64,000 nucleotides of DNA, from positions 135,956 to 199,955 of the forward strand of contig CAVQFO010000022.1 in assembly GCA_963711725.1 (NCBI GenBank). The letters are read 5' to 3'. Position numbers and translations under genes: made by a program. Within the stretch, counting starts at the first letter, position 1, and every line of letters begins with the position of its first letter. This DNA comes from CAVQFO01 sp963711725 (lineage in GTDB: Bacteria; Pseudomonadota; Gammaproteobacteria; Nitrococcales; Aquisalimonadaceae). The notes beneath the pieces are model-generated. The model saw only the letters and a list, made by a program, of their open reading frames with translations. It made no database searches and was not told where the DNA came from. Of this stretch, positions 48,945 through 59,580 are shown piece by piece.

Positions 48945-49337
48945 ATGGCAGAACAGCAGTACTACGGAACCGGTCGCCGCAAGACCTCCCAGGCGCGTGT
49001 TTTCCTGCGCAATGGTAGCGGCAGCATCACCGTCAACGGCCGCGACCTCGCCGAATACTTCGGCCGCGAGACGTCGCGCATGGTCGTGCGTCAGCCCCTG
49101 GAGCTCGTGGACGTGGTCGACAAGTTCGATATCAACGTCACCGTCAAGGGCGGCGGCCCCAGCGGCCAGGCCGGTGCCATTCGCCACGGCATCACCCGTG
49201 CGCTGATGCAGTACGACGAAGAGCTGCGCGGCACTCTGCGCAAGGCCGGCTTCGTGACTCGCGACGCCCGCATGGTCGAGCGTAAGAAGGTCGGCCTCCA
49301 CAAGGCCCGTCGCGCGACCCAGTTCTCCAAGCGCTAA
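48945..49337 (+). CDS. rpsI: Small ribosomal subunit protein uS9
   Basis: 130 residues. YYGTGRRKTSQARVFL, GGGPSGQAGAIRHGI and the C-terminal RKKVGLHKARRATQFSKR are invariant uS9 features. The C-terminal tail reaches the P-site tRNA. It ends 18 bases before the tRNA-Gln gene. Confidence 0.98.
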   Translation: MAEQQYYGTGRRKTSQARVFLRNGSGSITVNGRDLAEYFGRETSRMVVRQPLELVDVVDKFDINVTVKGGGPSGQAGAIRHGITRALMQYDEELRGTLRKAGFVTRDARMVERKKVGLHKARRATQFSKR

Positions 49338-49355
49338 TCGCGCAAATCGGTTACT

Positions 49356-49429
49356 TGGGGGATCGTCTAGCGGCAGGACTACGGACTCTGACTCCGTCAA
49401 CCTAGGTTCGAATCCTAGTCCCCCAGCCA
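49356..49429 (+). tRNA. tRNA-Gln (anticodon CTG)
   Basis: 74 bases with encoded CCA. Acceptor TGGGGGA pairs with TCCCCCA, anticodon stem ACGGA/TCCGT encloses loop CTCTGAC, so the anticodon is CTG and it reads CAG. The T arm is CCTAGGTTCGAATCCTAG. It closely resembles E. coli tRNA-Gln. Its 3' end from the T loop through the terminator is duplicated 180 bases downstream. Confidence 0.95.
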
Positions 49430-49433
49430 TAAG

Positions 49434-49467
49434 AAAACCGCTCGCCGAAAGGCGGGCGGTTTTTTTA
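49434..49467 (+). terminator. Intrinsic terminator after tRNA-Gln
   Basis: AAAACCGCTCGCC, a GAAA loop and GGCGGGCGGTTTT form a long stem with one T/G mismatch followed by a T-run. An identical copy occurs at 49614-49647 at the end of the duplicated segment. Confidence 0.88.
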
Positions 49468-49506
49468 TGGGTAAGGAGCCGTCAGGCTCCGGGGGACTTG
49501 ATGAGG

Positions 49507-49647
49507 ACCTAGGTTCGACCAAATCGCCGGGAGCGATTTAGTGCGCCCGAAGGGCGACCCCGAAGGGGTGGAGGGCAGGAAGCCCGGAACAATCCTAGTC
49601 CCCCAGCCATAAGAAAACCGCTCGCCGAAAGGCGGGCGGTTTTTTTA
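49507..49647 (+). repeat. Duplicated tRNA-Gln 3' end interrupted by a four-hairpin insert
   Basis: ACCTAGGTTCGA (49507-49518) repeats the 5' half of the tRNA T arm, and 49591-49647 repeats the rest of the T arm, acceptor, CCA and terminator exactly (57 bases, offset 180). Between them 72 bases fold as four tandem perfect hairpins: AAATCGC/GCGATTT, CGCCC/GGGCG, ACCCC/GGGGT and GGGC/GCCC, two of them with GAA loops. There is no complete second tRNA. It looks like an attachment-site duplication or a structured element that sits in the T loop. Confidence 0.85.
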
Positions 49648-49702
49648 TTGGGGATGTTTGAACCACGAAGATCACGAATGCACGGCGCGTGCGCGCATTT
49701 CA

Positions 49703-49790
49703 ATGTAGGGTGGGTTAGCGAAGCGTAACCCACCAATCCGGCGAAGCCGCAAGACCATGTCGGATTACGCTTCGCTAATCCGACCTACAT
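49703..49790. repeat. Composite palindromic repeat, copy B
   Basis: Same two palindromes and linker as copy A but in reverse order: GTGGGTTAGCGAAGCGTAAC first, then the linker CAATCCGGCGAAGCCGCAAG, then GTCGGATTACGCTTCGCTAA. It lies just downstream of the frameshifted gene at 49809-50490. A CACGAAG string at 49661-49681 precedes it. Confidence 0.85.
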
Positions 49791-49808
49791 CGTTCTCCCA
49801 TTCCTGCT

Positions 49809-50490
49809 TTAAACGCCTCCGCTCAACCCGCCCAACGGATCCCCTCGCACCAGGAACGTTTCGAAGATGGTGTCGAACACCAGCCGCGCGTCCGCCTCCG
49901 CTACGAATAGCTGCGTTTCGGTATAGGTCGACGATATCTCCACCAGGTTCACGTTCTGCAGCGTCACCCGTTGCACCAGCAGGTAGAGCAGGCCGGGGAT
50001 GTCCACGTAGCGCCGGTCGAAATGCACGCCGATCGAAGCGATACCCCGGTGCTCGTGGATCGGCGCGCCGGGCAATGAGGAGTCCAGCAGTTCGCCGTAG
50101 CGGCCGTCGTAGATCAGCGTCAGCTCGTGCATGCCGTGGGTAAGGCTGCAGAAGGCGTTCTGCTGGTGAAGTTTCAGGTAGAAGCCGTTGAGGCGCTTGA
50201 GCAGGGTGGCAGTACGAGGATAAGTGCGCACCGCCAGGCCGGATTGGATGCTGACGGTCTCGATCTCGAAGCGTTCCACCGCCGGCTGGTGGTGCTGGGG
50301 CGTCGCGTCGAAGCCGCGACAAGGCCATGGTCACCGCCGACTCCTGGACATCCTTCCGGGTGCGCGCGGCCACCAGCGGCCGCAGGTGCCGCGCTAGCCG
50401 GGTGAGATTGAACAGATCATGGCGGAAGCCAAATTCCAGCAGGGGATTGGCCCGAATTAGGGCGTGTAAAGCGTCGCGTATGGATAGCAT
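49809..50490 (-). pseudogene. Conserved hypothetical protein with N-terminal helical and C-terminal ACT-like region, frameshifted
   Basis: Two frames join near 50300. The first ~60 residues (MLSIRDALHALIRANPLLEF, LFNLTRLARHLRPLVAART, VTMALSRL) look like a small winged-helix or helical regulator module. The rest (VERFEIETVSIQSGLAVRTY, GLLYLLVQRVTLQNVNLVEI) has the beta-alpha-beta pattern of ACT domains. One extra base in the CGACGCGACG region restores a ~226-residue protein. It is divergent from dapA (112 bases), so amino-acid-responsive regulation is possible, but I do not know the family's role. Confidence 0.6.
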
Positions 50491-50602
50491 GTTATAGATG
50501 TAACAAAAGAATTGATAAAACGCGATAAATCTCTGATTAATTCACTTGGCCATGACTCAATGTCCACACTCCCCGGATGGCACTAAACACGGGAGTGGAA
50601 CC

Positions 50603-51514
50603 ATGGTCTGGCAATTCAGTGGGGTCTATACGGCGCTGGTGACGCCGTTCCGCAAGGATGGGGAAATCGACTGGGCGGCGCTGGATCGGCTGGTGGACCA
50701 GCAGGTGGCCGCGGGCGTGGACGGGATCGTGGTGCTGGGTACTACCGGCGAAAGACCCACCGTGAGCGATGCCGAAGCCGACGCCTTGCTCCGGCGGATC
50801 CGCGATCGGGCACGGCGGCATTTGTCGGTGATCGCCGGAGTCTCCAGCAACGACACCGCCCACGCCGTGAGCCAGGCCAAAGCCGCCCAGGCCGCCGGCG
50901 CCGACGGGCTGCTGGTGACGTGTCCCTACTACAACAAACCCACCCAACCCGGCCTAACGGCGCATTTCCAGGCAGTGGCCGAGGCCGTGCCGTTGCCGCA
51001 GATCCTGTACAACATAGTCGGCCGTACCGGCGTGAATCTGGCGCCGACCACCATCGCCGAGCTTGGTGGCATACCCAATATCGCGGGCATCAAGGAGGCA
51101 AACCCCGACATGGGCCACGTCATGTCGGTGCTGGCCAGCGCGCCGGAGGGTTTTTCGGTGCTATCGGGCAATGACGACATGACCCTACCCATGATGGCGT
51201 TGGGCGGCCGCGGGGTCATCTCCACTCTGTCGAACCTGCTGCCGGAGCGGTTTAAGCAGATGGTGGACGCCGCCCTCGGGGAACGCTGGCAAGAGGCGCG
51301 GCGCCTGCATCACGGCTTGCTGGACGTCATGCGCGGCTGCGGCCTGGAGACCAACCCCATTCCCATCAAGACGGCCCTGGCCTGGCGGGGAGACATCGAG
51401 CCGGTGTTCCGGCTGCCCATGTGCTCCATGCAGGAGGCGCCGGCCGAGGAGTGGCGTCGACGGCTGGCGGCGGCCGGGGTGTTGCACGGTCAGGGTGCGG
51501 AGCGGGCGGCCTGA
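50603..51514 (+). CDS. dapA: 4-hydroxy-tetrahydrodipicolinate synthase
   Basis: 303 residues from the ATG at 50603, which has GGGAG seven bases upstream. The Schiff-base lysine is K164 (IAGIKEAN), with Y136 and R141 in LYNIVGRTG and the GTTGE loop near residue 46. It condenses pyruvate and aspartate semialdehyde in lysine and peptidoglycan synthesis. The C-terminal ~12 residues are longer than in E. coli. It is divergent from the ACT-like gene. Confidence 0.93.
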   Translation: MVWQFSGVYTALVTPFRKDGEIDWAALDRLVDQQVAAGVDGIVVLGTTGERPTVSDAEADALLRRIRDRARRHLSVIAGVSSNDTAHAVSQAKAAQAAGADGLLVTCPYYNKPTQPGLTAHFQAVAEAVPLPQILYNIVGRTGVNLAPTTIAELGGIPNIAGIKEANPDMGHVMSVLASAPEGFSVLSGNDDMTLPMMALGGRGVISTLSNLLPERFKQMVDAALGERWQEARRLHHGLLDVMRGCGLETNPIPIKTALAWRGDIEPVFRLPMCSMQEAPAEEWRRRLAAAGVLHGQGAERAA

Positions 51515-51563
51515 GGAGGAGCAGAGTGAACCACGAAGGACACAAAGAGCACGAATGGAAGAA

Positions 51564-51655
51564 CGATGTAGGTCGGATTAGCGAAGCGTAGTCCGACATG
51601 CTTTGGCGGCTTCGCCGGATTGGTGGGTTACGCTTCGCTAACCCACCCTACATCG
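51564..51655. repeat. Composite palindromic repeat, copy C
   Basis: Same order as copy A: GTCGGATTAGCGAAGCGTAG, linker with GCGGCTTCGCCGGATTG, then GTGGGTTACGCTTCGCTAAC. Only a few bases differ from A. A CACGAAGGACACAAAGAGCA string just before it (51523-51557) is the other repeat family, so the two families sit side by side here as they do at 44541-44689 and 49661-49790. Confidence 0.85.
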
Positions 51656-51683
51656 ACATGTGCGGACGCGCCGCCGTTCACCG

Positions 51684-51884
51684 TCACTTCCTGAAAAACC
51701 ACAGAATCAACGTCAGCACCAGACTCACGATGATGGATGTGACGATGGGAAAATAGAATCGGACATTGTCCTTCTCGATGACGATATCGCCGGGCAGGCG
51801 GCCCAGCCCCAGCTTGCTGACCCAGGGCCAGGCCAGGCCCACCAGGAGGATGGTCAGGCCGACGACTATAAGGATGCGCTGCAT
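51684..51884 (-). CDS. DUF2905 small membrane protein
   Basis: 66 residues with two membrane segments: ILIVVGLTILLVGLAWPWV near the N-terminus and VTSIIVSLVLTLILWFF at the C-terminus. LGRLPGDIVIEKDNVRFYFP between them is the family hallmark. The function is unknown. It starts 4 bases after the rpiA stop on the same strand, so the two are probably co-transcribed. Confidence 0.88.
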   Translation of the reverse strand: MQRILIVVGLTILLVGLAWPWVSKLGLGRLPGDIVIEKDNVRFYFPIVTSIIVSLVLTLILWFFRK

Positions 51885-51888
51885 GGCG

Positions 51889-52551
51889 TCAGTCCGCGGT
51901 GATGGTCTTTACCCCATCCTCCGTGGCCAGCAGCAACACGTCCGCGGGGCGCAGGGCGAACAGGCCGTTGGTGACCACGCCGGGGATGCGGTTGATTTCC
52001 TGTTCCAGCTTGATTGGTTCCTGGATGGTCAGGCCGTGCACGTCCAGGATTACGTTGCCGTTGTCCGTGGTGAATTCCTCCCGCAACACCGGGCGCCCGT
52101 GAAGCTTGACCAGTTCGCGTGCCACGAAGCTGCGGGCCATGGGTATGACTTCCACGGGTAGAGGAAAGCGACCCAGAACCTCCACGTACTTGGAGGCATC
52201 GGCCACGCAGACGAACTGCCGGGCGACGCCGGCCACCACTTTCTCGCGGGTGAGTGCGCCGCCGCCGCCCTTGATCATCTCCAACAGGCGGTTGATCTCG
52301 TCGGCACCGTCGACGTAGACGGGGATATCGTCCACGTCATTCAGTTCCAGAACTTCGATGCCGTGCTCCCGCAGGCGCCGGGTGCTGCGTTCCGAGCTGG
52401 AAACGGCGGCGCGGATTGTGGTCCGGCGCTGTGCCAGGGCGTCGATGAAGTAATCCACCGTGGATCCGGTGCCTACCCCGACGACGGTATCGGGCTGGAT
52501 GTATTCCAACGCGGCCCGCGCCGCGGCCTGCTTCATCTCGTCCTGGTTCAT
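51889..52551 (-). CDS. rpiA: Ribose-5-phosphate isomerase A
   Basis: 220 residues from the ATG at 52551 (MNQDEMKQAAARAALEY), the family N-terminus. GVGTGSTVDYFIDAL, SSERSTRRLREHGI and the catalytic VDGADEINRLLEMIKGGGGA (Asp, Glu, Lys) are present. It interconverts ribose-5- and ribulose-5-phosphate. It is divergent from ilvA by 142 bases, as in many Gammaproteobacteria. Confidence 0.96.
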   Translation of the reverse strand: MNQDEMKQAAARAALEYIQPDTVVGVGTGSTVDYFIDALAQRRTTIRAAVSSSERSTRRLREHGIEVLELNDVDDIPVYVDGADEINRLLEMIKGGGGALTREKVVAGVARQFVCVADASKYVEVLGRFPLPVEVIPMARSFVARELVKLHGRPVLREEFTTDNGNVILDVHGLTIQEPIKLEQEINRIPGVVTNGLFALRPADVLLLATEDGVKTITAD

Positions 52552-52693
52552 GATGGGTATCCCGGTTGGCCTGGTTGTGGGCGCCCATGATAAGCAGGCA
52601 CGGGGGCCGGATAAAGCGGCGGCGGATATGTTTCCTTTATATCGGACCGCCCCTTCCTTAAACTGAACGGCTTTCATCCAGCCCGGGACCCGT

Positions 52694-54223
52694 ATGAGCA
52701 AACGCTACCTCGAGAAGATTCTCACCGCCTGCGTTTACGACGTGGCCGAACAGACGCCGTTGGATCCGGCGCCCAACCTCTCCAGCCGGCTCGGCAACCG
52801 GATTCTGCTCAAGCGCGAGGACATGCAGCCGGTGTTCTCGTTCAAGCTGCGTGGGGCCTACAACAAGATTTCCAAGCTGCCCGAGGAGGCGCTGGCGCGT
52901 GGTGTGATCTGCGCTTCGGCCGGCAACCATGCTCAAGGTGTTGCGCTGGCGGCGCGCAAGCTGGGTATCAAGTCGGTGATCGTGATGCCGCGCACCACGC
53001 CCCAAATCAAGGTGACGGCGGTGCGCAACCTGGGTGGGCGCGTGGTTCTCCACGGCGACAGCTACGACGAGGCCTCCAAGCACGCGGCCAAGCTGGTGGA
53101 AGAAAAGGGCATGACATACATCCCGCCCTACGACGATCCGGAGGTGATCGCCGGCCAGGGTACCGTGGGCATGGAAATCCTTCATCAGCACCCACGCAGT
53201 CTGCACGCCATCTTCGTGCCCGTAGGTGGGGGCGGCCTGGCGGCGGGCGTGTCGGTTTACGTCAAGCATCTGCGGCCCGACATCCGGGTCATCGGCGTGG
53301 AGCCGGAAGACGCGCCCACCTTGCACGCGGCCATGGCCGCGGGTCGCCGGGTGCTGCTGGATCAGGTCGGCTTGTTCGCCGACGGTGTGGCCGTGCGTCA
53401 GATCGGCAAGGAGCCGTTCCGCATCTGCCGCGATCACGTGGACGAGGTGATCCTGGTCAGCACCGACGAGATCTGCGCGGCCATCAAGGACATCTTCGAC
53501 GATACCCGTTCCATCGTGGAACCTGCCGGCGCGCTGGCCGTTGCAGGCATCAAGAAGTACGTCGATCGGACCCGCGTGGCGGGGGAGAGCCTGGTTGCGA
53601 TCAACTCCGGCGCGAACATGAATTTCAGCCGCCTGGGCCACGTGGCGGAGCGGGCCGAGGTGGGCGAGCATCGGGAGGCCGTCCTGGCCGTAACCATCCC
53701 CGAACGTCCCGGCAGCTTTCGCGAGTTCTGCCAGACGGTTGGCACTCGGGGTATCACGGAATTCAACTACCGCTACGCCGATCCCCGCGAGGCCCACGTG
53801 TTCGTGGGCGTTCAGCTCCATGACGGCGTGGCGGAGAAGGACGCGCTGGTCCAGGACCTCAAGGACCGGGACTACCCGGTGCTGGATCTCACCGACAACG
53901 AAATGGCGAAAGTGCACGTACGGCACATGGTGGGCGGTCGTTCGCCCAACGTCACCGACGAGTTGCTGTTCCGGTTCGAGTTTCCCGAGCGTCCCGGCGC
54001 GTTGCTGAAGTTCCTTAATCAGCTGGGGAAGAAGTGGAACATCAGTCTGTTTCACTATCGAAACCACGGCGCCGCCTACGGCCGGGTGCTTGTTGGGATT
54101 CAGGTTCCCACCGAGGACCGGGGCCAGTTGAACGGCTTCCTGGAAAAGTTGGGCTATAGCTACGTGGAGGAGACCGGCAACCCGGCCTGGGACTTGTTCC
54201 TCGGCCCCGTAGCCGCGCCCTGA
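52694..54223 (+). CDS. ilvA: Threonine ammonia-lyase, biosynthetic
   Basis: 509 residues. The PLP domain has the lysine motif SFKLRGAYNKI and the glycine loop PVGGGGLAAG. The C-terminal half holds two ACT-like regulatory domains (VLAVTIPERPGSFREFC and FRFEFPERPGALLKFL), so it is the isoleucine-inhibited long form. It makes 2-oxobutanoate for isoleucine. It ends 10 bases before the convergent DUF1269 gene. Confidence 0.97.
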   Translation: MSKRYLEKILTACVYDVAEQTPLDPAPNLSSRLGNRILLKREDMQPVFSFKLRGAYNKISKLPEEALARGVICASAGNHAQGVALAARKLGIKSVIVMPRTTPQIKVTAVRNLGGRVVLHGDSYDEASKHAAKLVEEKGMTYIPPYDDPEVIAGQGTVGMEILHQHPRSLHAIFVPVGGGGLAAGVSVYVKHLRPDIRVIGVEPEDAPTLHAAMAAGRRVLLDQVGLFADGVAVRQIGKEPFRICRDHVDEVILVSTDEICAAIKDIFDDTRSIVEPAGALAVAGIKKYVDRTRVAGESLVAINSGANMNFSRLGHVAERAEVGEHREAVLAVTIPERPGSFREFCQTVGTRGITEFNYRYADPREAHVFVGVQLHDGVAEKDALVQDLKDRDYPVLDLTDNEMAKVHVRHMVGGRSPNVTDELLFRFEFPERPGALLKFLNQLGKKWNISLFHYRNHGAAYGRVLVGIQVPTEDRGQLNGFLEKLGYSYVEETGNPAWDLFLGPVAAP

Positions 54224-54233
54224 TCGGCCGCCC

Positions 54234-54743
54234 TCAGGGGAACGGAGGCACGGTGGGTTCCGTTCCCTCAACGTTGGCTTCGGGATGATGGCTCTTGATC
54301 AGTTCTTCGATTTCTTCCACGCGAGCCGCGGGGATGTCGATCATCATCAGCAGCTTGCCGTTCTGGATGTCTTCCTCAAACTGCTTGAGCTGGGAGTTGG
54401 GCGTGCTCACGCCCAGCATGGCCGACGCCCACGCGCCGAAGCCGCTGCCCAGTAGCGCGATTCCCAGGGCCGCACCGCCGCCCAGCGCCAGTCCCAGGGG
54501 TGGAAAGCTTACGGCGACCAGGCCCGCCACCGCCCCGGTGGCTCCGCCCAGTGTCAGTCCGCGCTCCAGCGCCGGGATCAGGTCCGTTCGGTGGGTGAGC
54601 GATGCCTTGGGCAGATCCTTGAGCATGGTATCTTCCCGGGCGACCAGATGAATGTGGCGTTCCGCCACCCGCTTGAGTAGCAGTTCGTCCACGATGCCTT
54701 TCGCGGTTTCGGCATCCGGAAGCAGGAAATACAATCGTTTCAT
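54234..54743 (-). CDS. DUF1269 protein (copy 1)
   Basis: 169 residues from the ATG at 54743, which has GGAGGAAG upstream. The N-terminus MKRLYFLLPDAETAKGIVDE is followed by a glycine/alanine-rich hydrophobic middle (GALTLGGATGAVAGLVAV-type segments, residues 85-125) and a ferredoxin-like end KLLMMIDIPAARVEEIEELI. The function is unknown; the central part may insert in the membrane. Copy 2 (55538-56047) has the same length and organisation. Confidence 0.85.
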   Translation of the reverse strand: MKRLYFLLPDAETAKGIVDELLLKRVAERHIHLVAREDTMLKDLPKASLTHRTDLIPALERGLTLGGATGAVAGLVAVSFPPLGLALGGGAALGIALLGSGFGAWASAMLGVSTPNSQLKQFEEDIQNGKLLMMIDIPAARVEEIEELIKSHHPEANVEGTEPTVPPFP

Positions 54744-54863
54744 GCCGGGTCTTCCTCCCGATGGTTCGTTCGTCCTTCCTGGACGGACCTGGGGACGGGA
54801 GACAGTTTTTCCAGCCGCGCCGCCCGATCCGGCGAGCGGGCCGAACAAAGGAGCATTCCAGTC

Positions 54864-55523
54864 GTGGAACACGAGTTTTGGCACGAGCGCTGGCGCAACG
54901 AGCAGATCGGCTTTCACCAGCCCCAGGGAAACCCCCTACTCCAACAGCACTGGCCCGACCTCGGGATCCCCCCGGAATCGGACGTTTTCGTGCCGCTTTG
55001 CGGCAAGAGCCGCGACATGGCGTGGTTGGCGCAACGCGGTCACCAGGTTGTCGGTTGTGAACTGAGCGCCAGGGCGGTGGAAGCGTTCTTCCGCGAGCAG
55101 AACCTGGAGCCCCGGGTGGAAACGGGCGAGCGGTTTACCCGCTATGCCGCCGGTCCGTTCACTGTGCTGTGCGGCGATTTCTTCCAGATCGAGGCCGACG
55201 ATTTGAGTCCGGCAACAGCGCTTTACGACCGTGCCGCATTGATCGCCATGCCCGAGTCCATGCGCGATGCCTACGCGGCCCATCTGCTGTCCCTGTTGGC
55301 GGCGGATGCGCCGGGATTGCTGATCACGCTGGAATACGATCAGAGCAGGATGCAGGGCCCGCCGTTTTCGGTTTCCGCCGAGGAGGTCGAGCGGCTGTTC
55401 GGGGAGCGCTACGGCATCACAATGCTGGCCGAGGTTAACGCCCTTGCGGACAGTCCGAGATTTGCACAAGCCGGGCTCACCGGTCTGTGGGAAAGGGCGT
55501 ATCGTCTGTCTCCCCGTCCGTGA
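54864..55523 (+). CDS. tpm: Thiopurine S-methyltransferase family protein
   Basis: 219 residues from a GTG at 54864 with AAAGGAG upstream. FWHERWRNEQIGFHQ, VFVPLCGKSRDMAWLA (SAM loop), GCELSARAVEAFF and DRAALIAMP are the TPMT signature. Bacterial members methylate selenium, tellurium or thiol compounds. It is intact and lies between two minus-strand DUF1269 paralogues, converging on copy 2 with 14 bases between stops. Confidence 0.95.
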   Translation: MEHEFWHERWRNEQIGFHQPQGNPLLQQHWPDLGIPPESDVFVPLCGKSRDMAWLAQRGHQVVGCELSARAVEAFFREQNLEPRVETGERFTRYAAGPFTVLCGDFFQIEADDLSPATALYDRAALIAMPESMRDAYAAHLLSLLAADAPGLLITLEYDQSRMQGPPFSVSAEEVERLFGERYGITMLAEVNALADSPRFAQAGLTGLWERAYRLSPRP

Positions 55524-55537
55524 CGCGCCGGCGGCGG

Positions 55538-56047
55538 TCAGGGGAAGACCGGTTTGATGGGCTCCGTTCCGCCGATATTGACGTCGGGGTGGTGACTGCG
55601 CACCAGCTTTTCGACTTCACCAATTCGCGTCTTGGGGATATCGACCAGCATCAGGATGCGGCCTGCATCGATATCCTCTTCGAATCGCTTGAGTTGGGTG
55701 TTCGGTTCCCCGGCGCCGATCATGGTCGAGGCCCAGGCTCCCAGCCCCGCCCCAGCCAGGGTGATGCCGAACACCGCGCCGCCGCCCAGCACCAATCCGG
55801 CGGGTGGTACGGTAACCGCCACCAGCCCGGCCAATGCGCCGGCCGCACCGCCGATGGTCAAACCCTTTTCCAGGGCCGGCACGAAGTCGCTCTTTTGCAT
55901 CAGAGTGGCTTCGGGCAGGTCGCCCAGCGGTGTACCCTCGCGAGCGACAACGTGGATATGGCGCTCCTCCACATGGCTGAGAAGCAGCTCGTTGACCACA
56001 GTCTGGGCGGTGGTCAGGTCCGGTAGTACGAAGTAAAGGCGTCTCAT
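55538..56047 (-). CDS. DUF1269 protein (copy 2)
   Basis: 169 residues from the ATG at 56047; a second ATG two codons upstream abuts GGAGGAG too closely. It matches copy 1 along its length: MRRLYFVLPDLTTAQTVVNE, HIHVVAREGTPLGDLPEA, GAGLGAWASTMIGAGEPNTQ and a C-terminal SHHPDVN(I)GGTEP. The two copies are clearly paralogues from a local duplication, with tpm in between. Confidence 0.85.
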   Translation of the reverse strand: MRRLYFVLPDLTTAQTVVNELLLSHVEERHIHVVAREGTPLGDLPEATLMQKSDFVPALEKGLTIGGAAGALAGLVAVTVPPAGLVLGGGAVFGITLAGAGLGAWASTMIGAGEPNTQLKRFEEDIDAGRILMLVDIPKTRIGEVEKLVRSHHPDVNIGGTEPIKPVFP

Positions 56048-56177
56048 CGCCATCTCCTCCGCCGGTGTGCGCGTTGGTTTTGTTCCACCGTCGGGGCCGA
56101 ACAGGGGAGTCCGGCCCCTCACTACCAGTGTAGCTCGAATAACCCAGTTCGCTACGCGGTTTTCGCCGCCTGCGGCT

Positions 56178-58475
<2,298 letters not shown>

Positions 58476-58651
58476 ATCCCGGAAGGGTCGGCGATGGCTT
58501 GAGTTGAGGGGGGAATGTTACCCCGGTGGGCGGGCAGTTCAACGGTTGAGTTGGTGTCCCGAATGTCTGTCGCTCGGGTTTCCCTTCTTCCTCTGGAAGG
58601 CGCCGCAGGAGTAATCCCTCTGGCGAGCCCCTGGTGCTCAATTCAACCGCA

Positions 58652-58719
58652 GTCATTCCCGCGCAGGCGGGAATCCAGTCTTTTCAAAGGCATGGGTTCC
58701 CGCCTGCGCGGGAACGACG
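58652..58719. repeat. dRS3-like inverted repeat, second copy
   Basis: GTCATTCCCGCGCAGGCGGG and CCCGCCTGCGCGGGAACGAC bound a ~68-base element whose arms pair with two mismatches. It is the same family as the perfect copy at 23904-23970 with a different core (GCGCAGGC versus GCGAAAGC). It lies in the 349-base tex-tonB gap (58476-58824), which holds no gene that I recognise. Confidence 0.8.
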
Positions 58720-58824
58720 GCGTGATGTTTGCACGGCGTTTCTTTCAAACGCGGGTTTCGACCCATCCCGCCAGGGGCGACGGGACGTTGTGATCGAAGC
58801 TCGCCGGTCGCCACCTCGGGGCGT

Positions 58825-59580
58825 TCATCCGTTTCGAAGTTCGAAGCGCACGGGTACGTCCACCGTGGCCTCCAGGCGCTCCTCGCCGCGATGGGCCGGG
58901 ATGAACCGCCACTGCGACACGGCGCTGACGGCGGCCTGATCCAGGACGTCGGCACCGCTGCTGTGGACGATGAAAACCTTGAGCGGGGCGCCTTCCGTCG
59001 AAACCTTCACCCGCAGCAGCACGGTGCCTTCAAGCCCGCGGCGCCGGGCCAGGAACGGATACTCGGGCTGCGGATTGTGCAGCGTCGGGCCGCGATAGGC
59101 GGGTGGCCGCAGCGGCGTGGGTTCGGCGGCCGGGGCGCCGGTGGCGGCCGGCGGTGCGGATTCGGCGGCGGCTTCGTGCTCGATCTTCCGAGGTGCGCGG
59201 GGCTGGTTCGCAGGGCGCGCGACCGGTTGGGGCTTGGGCGCCTCTTTGGCGGCGACGTGCCGTTGCTTCGGTTCCTGCTTGCGGACCGGTTTCGAATGAG
59301 GCGTGCTCTGCGCATCCGCTTGGGCGGGGTGAGCCGATGGCGTTGGCTTGCTCGGGGTGGGGGCGGGCCTCTGCTTTCCCGGCGCTGAATCAGGCAGGCT
59401 TGCCGCGGCGCTTTCCAGACTCAGGTTCAGCACTTGCCGCTCGGCCGGCAGCCGCAACGTCTGACCCGACGGCGTGGCTATAGCCAGCACCAGCGCGTGT
59501 GCCGCCACTGAGGCCGCGATGGCCAGTACCAGCGGCAGGCGTCGCGGCGGCGGTTTGAGCGCCGGCAGATCGGTACTCAT
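58825..59580 (-). CDS. tonB: Energy transducer TonB (second copy, btu-linked)
   Basis: 251 residues. One N-terminal membrane segment (LPLVLAIAASVAAHALVLAI, residues 14-33), a long Pro/Ala/Lys-rich linker, and a C-terminal TonB domain with YPFLARRRGLEGTVLLRVKV and SGADVLDQAAVSAVSQWRF. It overlaps the btuD stop by 4 bases, so it is translated with the cobalamin uptake genes and probably serves BtuB specifically. It differs in linker and context from the TonB at 4037-4900. Confidence 0.92.
   Translation of the reverse strand: MSTDLPALKPPPRRLPLVLAIAASVAAHALVLAIATPSGQTLRLPAERQVLNLSLESAAASLPDSAPGKQRPAPTPSKPTPSAHPAQADAQSTPHSKPVRKQEPKQRHVAAKEAPKPQPVARPANQPRAPRKIEHEAAAESAPPAATGAPAAEPTPLRPPAYRGPTLHNPQPEYPFLARRRGLEGTVLLRVKVSTEGAPLKVFIVHSSGADVLDQAAVSAVSQWRFIPAHRGEERLEATVDVPVRFELRNG

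Noticed and set aside
31454..51655. Frames beginning MSDYASLIRPT in the palindromic repeats
   Set aside because: They arise from the repeat sequence itself and extend into unrelated DNA at each site; there is no conserved protein beyond the repeat.
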